The notes under the pieces: generated by a model
Databases searched by the model: none
Seen by the model: the letters and a program-made list of their open reading frames with translations, nothing else
What the model was told of the DNA's origin: nothing
Program-made: the position numbers and the translations under genes
Part shown: in pieces, positions 58,127 through 64,000 of the stretch
Layout: each line of letters starts with the position of its first letter
How positions within the stretch are numbered: position 1 is the first letter of the stretch
Source: Alentia gelatinosa
Lineage: Eukaryota > Annelida > Polychaeta > Phyllodocida > Polynoidae
Length of the DNA: 64,000 nt
Assembly (NCBI GenBank): GCA_950022655.1
Contig: OX465580.1
Location: 98,474,797-98,538,796 of the forward strand
Direction: 5' to 3'

Positions 58127-58438
58127 CTTGTCATCATGGTTGTTTACACGGTACCGGTGTCTCCTGTGTGCTGCTACATAAAGGGTTCCGGCCTTGTAAA
58201 TGAGGTCACTCAGTACGCTGAAATTATGCAATACATAGGAGCTCCTACTCCCGGACACTGCAATATGAAATGCTTTGTCTACGATTTGAATAGTGGTGTT
58301 ATATGTCATCACGTCAATAATGCATGGATCAGTGGCGCTGCTAACACATAGCTGTCCATGAACCGTTTCAGAAATACACAAAAAATACACAAAGAATACA
58401 AGCAATGCTAGTGAGTCTACATATATTCTTGCCACCAT
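58127..58438 (-). CDS. First coding exon of a secreted protein
   Basis: Minus-strand ATG at 58438, 104 codons, then a consensus donor GTAAGT (58121-58126 on the plus strand) in phase 0. The N-terminus is a classic signal peptide: a short polar start, hydrophobic core (LALLVFFVYFLCI) and likely cleavage after VHG. The mature part has an early Cys pair (LCVSSATDPC), two N-glycosylation sequons (NTT and NFS) and a basic stretch (AAHRRHRYRVNN). The fold is not recognised. Copy F sits 41 bases beyond the donor, in the intron. A further minus-strand open stretch (58470-58679) lies upstream and may be 5' UTR or another exon. The next exon was not found. Confidence 0.5.
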
Positions 58439-58679
58439 CGATATTTTGTATTGATACGCTTTGGGCTCCCTAGTGAATTACTAACCATTTATTGATTGCG
58501 TTATTGAATACAGTTATGATGTAAGTTGTCGGTGATTCATTACGTAGGGAGACTCGGGTACCAGCTACAAATGTAATCGTCACAGCGTCCTGATGTCGCC
58601 TCAGTCTGGATTCCATTGATATCACCTCCTTCTGCCTGCGTCCAGGCCATATGTTGTCCTCAACTATGTGCATGTACAT

Positions 58680-59609
58680 GAAATTAATATGATATGCACA
58701 TAACTATAGCCATTACCCTTCATTATGCATGCCATTCTCCTGTCGTTCACGATTTAGCATTGTCGCCCCTTCCCGTTCTCACCACCCGATGTCATTTCCC
58801 ATTGAAATTCCCCGTTCTTGCTCTCTCTTGCCATAGCCCAGTCGTATTTTTCACTGTGGAATTGGCATGGGTTCTTCCTTGAAACGTCTTCTTGTATCAC
58901 GCCTATTGATATTTATTTAGGACTTACGTTTCATGCCTCCTTCACCGCCTTCGCTGCTCTTACGTGACTTTGTAGACGGCACTCGGTTCTCCTCCATAGC
59001 AGGCCCGATTGGAGTGACATCAATTGGCAGGCGGAGACATGTTGACAGTCGAGTCAGGATACGATCGATAATACAGCCCGGCCGGGGCGGATGGAGTGAG
59101 GCTTCGACGGCCGATGCTGCTGTGGGACCGGTCTAGACTTGTTAGCTTGGCGTGACAGGTCCGAGATTGGGTTATTTTGTAGTGGTTTCCTTGCCGGTTT
59201 TATGCTTGGCCTATGTTAGTATAATATTCACCATTTGAGTAGGTAATCATCATATTTACACGTTTGCCTTTTTTCGGTCTTCTCTTTTCCGCTGGTATAA
59301 AAAGGAATATTGCCTTCATTCGGAAACCAGTAGTCCTGGTCAGTTACCCCGGTACCTTACTTTATCTCAATGGATGGACTCGGTTGCCAGGCTCGGCCTT
59401 TGAAACTCCCTCTCAGAAGAAGACTCGGGACCAGTTTATTGAGTTACACTATACATTAACTGCTAGACAATATCACACACTTCCTGCCGAAGAGTATTAA
59501 ATTTTGGTAATGTATTGCCGTTGAGATGAAGATATCGAGCCATGTTGTTCATTTTTGTAGTAGCTGCCTTCGTGCTGGTGGTCCCTACTCTAGCGAATTT
59601 TGGTCTTAA
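58680..59609. other. Mixed stretch with a TATA-like box
   Basis: 58960-59150 is GC-rich (CCCGGCCGGGGCGG). TATAAAAAGG at 59296-59305 is a strong TATA match, and a frame of about 60 codons follows (RKPVVLVSYPGTLLYLNG, then FIELHYTLTARQYH) ending 59500. No family recognised, so a small gene or exon is possible but unproven. Confidence 0.3.
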
Positions 59610-59969
59610 CATTCTGAGCGTCTAGAAAAGCCATCCAAAAAAGGCCAAATAATTTGACGTAAAATTCAAATGCATCTAGATATTTGACAATTATATTCAG
59701 ATGTAAAAGTCTGATAAATGTAGAAACTCTAAACTGTGTAAGCTCAAAATTGTAGACTCCTAGTAGATACGGGCAAAGGCTCATGAGTAGAGGTCTCATA
59801 AGAATAATATGCGTAATGGATGGTGTGGAGGATCGCGGAATTCAGCAGGGTACATGTATGGCCAGCCAACCATTCAGCAGCTGCCTTGTTGGGTATCAGA
59901 TACTCCTGAGGCCACAAACGTAATTGCAGTAATTTCCTTGGAGGAGATTATAACATTTGACGTCTCTCC

Positions 59970-60035
<66 letters not shown>

Positions 60036-60675
60036 AGTCTGAGGTCATTGCTCTGCTACTCCCTGACTCAGCATCTATTTGCTGATGTGCTGTCAGTCTG
60101 TGTAATCAGCCTGAGCTATACTCCCTGGACCAAGTTCTACATCTCAGAACAACGTTTTTGTTGTAACTTTCTTCATGCTTTTAAACAAAATAAATGGTTC
60201 CTACTCTGCAAACCATCATCCAAAAATGCCTAATGGGTTTATATAGAATCCAAATGCGCCTGGAATTTTCACCATTATATTCAGATAACCTTTATAAGTC
60301 TGTCGTATCTAAAACACTAAACTCTCTAATCTCAATATTATTAGATCCCAGTAGATACATGCGGGAGCTCATTGGTAGAGATCCCATTAGTTTAATGTGC
60401 ATAGCCAGCCAGCCAGCCATACAACAGCCGCCTTGTGGGGTTAATCTGATCTGCCTACAGGTTACAGATACGTCTCAGACCACATCCCTAATTACAGTAA
60501 TTTCCTCGGAGATATAACGACTTAGCTGCATCTGTCCTGTGTCCGTCTATCTGTCGGTCTGAGGTCACTGCCCTGCCTACCCCTGGCTCAGTCTCTATTT
60601 GCTGATGTTCTGTCAGTTTATAGGATCATCAGGACTGGGTAAGCCCCCTGTGTCGTGTTCTACATCTCAGAACTG
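59610..60675. repeat. Old tandem duplication (two units of about 500 bp)
   Basis: 59610-60150 and 60200-60675 match in order throughout: CCATCCAAAAA.GGCC, ATTATATTCAGAT, TAGTAGATAC, TGGCCAGCCA, CAGCTGCCTTGT, GTAATTTCCT, GTCTGAGGTCA and TTCTACATCTCAGAAC. I judge about 75-80 percent identity by eye. Unit 1 has an expanded (TCTG)n array at 59968-60040 where unit 2 keeps only a few copies. Confidence 0.85.
59968..60040. repeat. (TCTG)n microsatellite
   Basis: Tetranucleotide run with several TTTG variants inside unit 1 of the tandem duplication. Confidence 0.95.
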
Positions 60676-61736
60676 CTCTCTTTAATGATATCAAGGTGGA
60701 AAAAAACAATATGGAATATTCATGTCAGAACTGCTTCTTTATGGATCGCTAATGTACTAAATTGCTATTGGTGTCTGCTAGATATATAACGGAATTATCT
60801 AAATCAAATACGTAGAACTATTGTCGGATCTACAGGGATTGTAGATTTGATTTTATTGCATCACATTGTATGATTTATTAGTCCAATCGACCCGACATAT
60901 ATCGAGCTACAACAACAATGTACATACAGGCGGTGTTTTCTCTTCTCTAACTGACGTCACCTGCGTTTTCGCCTGTTCTATTCTTAACAGCGCTATGTTT
61001 GTTTACGGCCTACTATGATTGATGCACATGGTCGTTTTCCATCTCAGTCACCTTTAACCATATTTGTTGTCATGCAGCCCACTACGTCCAGGGGTGTCGG
61101 AATAGAGGAGGCCATGGGAGAAAAGGGCATTCTTTGTATGATTTGATGATAAAGAGGCAAAGGAACTACAGCAGAGGCTTTTAGATTTAATGGACAAAGA
61201 AACCTCGTTTTTATAGGAAATCTAATTCGTGCTAATATCAAATTCTTATTCATCAAGTGTTTATCCTTCCTACTAATCACATTTTCTAGGCGTATTACTT
61301 CAAGCACCAATGTAGAAATGAGAATTTTTGCCTGAGGACAAAATGATTTCGATATCGATGAATACGTGTCTGATTCAAAATTGTGTTTGGGTGTTCAATT
61401 CGATATCAATGAATATGATATATGATTCAAAATTGTGCTTTAGTATAGTTTTGTATGCCTTGTCTGCCTCCGTTGAATCAAATTGCATCCGACACCCCTA
61501 CTTTTTACATACATAATAGCAATTTCATCCCGCAAACTAGATAGGACTTCAAATTGCTTGTATTAATTTGCCTTTTAAATTCGAAATGATTACCATATAT
61601 CCTTATATTTCCTAGTAATATGACCATCCAATCAGTATTTCTCTTTGTATGTTATATATGATATATCTTAGTGAGTACCACCCATTACCGTACCCTATTT
61701 CCTCTTAATATTTTCTCTTTGTTCCCTCTTTTGTAG
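60676..61736. other. AT-rich stretch
   Basis: A short tandem duplication (TTCGATATCGATGAATA and TTCGATATCAATGAATA, each followed by GATTCAAAATTGTG) lies at 61348-61440. No gene. Confidence 0.45.
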
Positions 61737-61794
61737 AGTTCATTTCTACTACTACTTATTTTGGATATATACACACTCTTATACTCTCTCAGTG
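61737..61794 (+). CDS. Candidate internal exon (58 bp), unknown
   Basis: Strong acceptor (TTGTTCCCTCTTTTGTAG) and strong donor (CAGTG|GTAAGT). All three frames are open, so the reading frame is not determined and non-coding use is equally possible. Confidence 0.28.
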
Positions 61795-61879
61795 GTAAGT
61801 ACTTTGCATGATCTGAAAGAGTTAGTGCTTGTGAGATACTCGTATTGATGCACAGTAACGAGTCTAGAAAAAGCACTGT

Positions 61880-62075
61880 ATGTTGCAGTTGCTGGGGATG
61901 ATGTGCAGTGGAATACTGTTATCATCGGCCTGTACTATGGTGCTGCTGGATGTACGTAGTTTTTAGTGGGAGTAGATAAAACATAGAAAAGTAGAGGGAC
62001 TAGAAGCGATCCCTGCGGCCGTGCAAATAACATAGACCTATTGTGCGTAGAGTCATAACTATGAGATATCTATGT
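61880..62075 (-). pseudogene. LINE reverse transcriptase palm fragment, decayed
   Basis: The minus strand reads PQGSLLVPLLFYVL (codons starting at 62018), the LINE PQGSxLGPLLF box, and about 29 codons later QADDNSIPLHII, a degraded YADD box, with a stop between them. Order and spacing fit a reverse transcriptase palm. Flanks are too decayed to extend. Confidence 0.6.
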
Positions 62076-63794
62076 TGGCATCAGAGTAGAACTATAATAA
62101 TGTAAATAAAATGAGTGTTGAATGAACCTTATACCGGTACATTCTGCTGTTCAAATAAAAACCAGCCTTGGAGCTGACTACCACATTGTGTTGTGTGGCA
62201 TTTTAGTGATTTTGAATAGAGTAGTACTTAAAGCCGTTAGAATTAATGTCATTTATAAGAGCTGGAATATTAATATTCTAAAATAGTTTTACAAACCTTG
62301 CAAGATGTAAACGTAGGAATGGTGTGTTCATTTATAACTACTGCTGTATTTGATAACAATGTACATGTCATAAGATACCACTGTGTGTGAATGTTTTATA
62401 CAGATGTTTAGTATCGATACTATAGATACCAAAACATTGGTGATGGATAATGGCTTGCGACCACAGAAATACTAAACTTGTTTTTCTACAACTTGAGATT
62501 AAGAGATCTCAAGTGTTTCCTTCCAAGAATACAGTGTCTCATTTCCAACTTATGTTTCCCATCATATTGTCTCTCTAAAAATATCCATCATATGTTACCG
62601 ATCCCGAGTATTATGTGTCATTAATTCCCTTTCCTTCCATATAGCGACACCGGATTACTTGTCATTACCGTGTGTTCAAACCTTTCAGTGCAATGTACAA
62701 AACCACCGCTAAACATTCGATGTATGTGATTATAAAAGCTTCTAGAGCTACATGTAGTTATCGTCCAATCATTCCTGTAATTCATTACATTGCTATCTAG
62801 CTCAAGACTGGGCTACAGTAGTAGCCCATTTCTAAACAGCATATTTACCATTACAGTCATATTGCTAGTATTATATAAGATATACTGGGTAGCTCAATAT
62901 ATAAATTTTTGTTTGGACATAAATATGTAATATATAATTATGCTTAGTGTTTGGTAGCTTCCAGAGTTTAGTATTAACATCGTTTATTCCATCGTGATGG
63001 AGTCAAAACGGTCAGAAGTCTCCCCTGTAGTATTAGTCAACGATAGTGAGTCCATGTTTCATTGCTCTGCTCCAGTGGTGTGTTCCAGCAAAGTCTGATT
63101 CTCACCATGGGAACGGTAGTATCACGCAAATGGAATAGGCGTTTCCCATTCCCATTTTCGGTTACCAGAAATAGACTCTACAGATCGAAAGCTTTATAAA
63201 TGCAGCGTAGAGTTGGCACCTGGATAGTCTTTCATAAATGATGTATCGCATGGACCAAGTAATGCATATAATTTGCCTGAATCATATATATCCAATAATC
63301 GAATCGAGAAGAGGTGGCTAATGCAATGATTAATCGTGTCTTACATAATACCTAGACTAATCATATTTCTAGAGGCATAATATAGTTTAAGTGCTTTGAA
63401 TTCAAGAAATGAGACAATAACTTTGAAATAGAAGCTCTAAGGATTTAAGTGTGATCCATACTATGATAGTTATTTTTATGAGGAGTCACTGTCACCTACA
63501 TCTGAGGGTTATTTTTAGGTTATATGAAATAATCCTATCTTCCCCGCTAGACAGCGCCTAATACAATCATTTATATTTTTCCTTCGTTTTCTACGTTTAA
63601 AATGACTTTCCTTCACTTCACGTATACCGTCAATTCAGACAATCCCCATTATATCGATGCTGTGCCGATTGACACATGGGATGTCCAGCAGATTAGCTCT
63701 TCCTCCAAAGTCATGATTAGAATGCATTCAATACCTACCGAATCCTTCACAAACTAGGAGTATTTGTTATCAGCGTCGGAGTTGCTATTTGATA
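62076..63794. other. AT-rich stretch without recognised gene
   Basis: AATAAA hexamers occur near 62106 and 62155. No exon or repeat is supported. Confidence 0.45.
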
Positions 63795-63808
63795 CCACAG
63801 ATGGCGCC
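63795..63808 (+). promoter_or_regulatory. CTCF-like site CCACAGATGGCGCC
   Basis: Matches the AGATGGCGCC form of the CTCF core. It lies at the start of a GC-richer patch that continues to the window edge, where a promoter or exon may follow outside. Confidence 0.35.
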
Positions 63809-64000
63809 ACAATTAGTCCCCTCTGACCTAAAGTATCTCATCTGCGCTAGATCAGGCGGTATTTCACCCACCACGTAACTCAGCGTTAGTAGCAGCTGTC
63901 TATTGATCACGAGCGGGCAGTTCACCCTGCCGCCGAACAACCCCACAGACACACCGCCATAGGCGAGGGCCCTCGATCCTACCCCAGGGGTGGCATGACG

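Overview
The window is AT-rich animal nuclear DNA, not bacterial or viral. Long open frames are absent, short exon-like stretches carry GT/AG splice signals, microsatellites are common, and remnants of many eukaryotic transposon classes are visible. The mix of a tyrosine-recombinase retrotransposon (DIRS/Ngaro type), a Penelope-like element with a GIY-YIG nuclease, several LINEs, a gypsy-type solo LTR and many foldback elements suggests a marine invertebrate, perhaps a lophotrochozoan. I cannot name the species.

Layout. 1-1350 is the 3' part of a DIRS/Ngaro-like retrotransposon: the end of one ORF, an overlapping tyrosine recombinase ORF and an 86-bp direct repeat pair. 1575-7336 is dense in foldback elements. 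Among them lies the best host-gene evidence: two in-phase exons (3840-3935 and 8988-9098) encoding the C-terminal part of a four-pass membrane protein resembling the MARVEL/MAL family. 9919-10436 looks like a solo LTR. 11375-11890 is the nuclease domain of a Penelope-like element. 14849-17012 holds three LINE remnants, one inserted into another with a clear target duplication. 17.9-64 kb is mostly AT-rich intergenic or intronic DNA with isolated exon candidates, promoter-like GC-rich patches (35.6, 44.2 and 18.0 kb), a 54-bp minisatellite (32.2-33.0 kb), an old tandem duplication (59.6-60.7 kb) and a first-exon candidate of a secreted protein on the minus strand (58127-58438).

Most interesting signal. 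At least six dispersed copies (24.7, 30.3, 51.7, 56.9, 22.7 and 57.7 kb) share one architecture: a 130-250 bp module bounded by inverted TTTATCYYACCC ends, then a conserved junction (GATAAAT, GAAACC, CTCGA), then a long foldback. The foldback is followed by a TTCTAATTAT-like end in most copies. This is the asymmetric inverted repeat plus 3' palindrome layout of Helentron/Helitron2 non-autonomous elements (HINEs). Here the palindrome is unusually long, and in five of the six copies its tip is a tiny GC-closed hairpin. In four of those five it is a C-GAA-G or C-GTTA-G loop, always on the same strand relative to the element. A possible seventh member lies at 5.56-6.03 kb. I think this is the best candidate for something undescribed.

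The genes do not form a shared pathway. Host content appears to be fragments of a few genes with long, transposon-filled introns.
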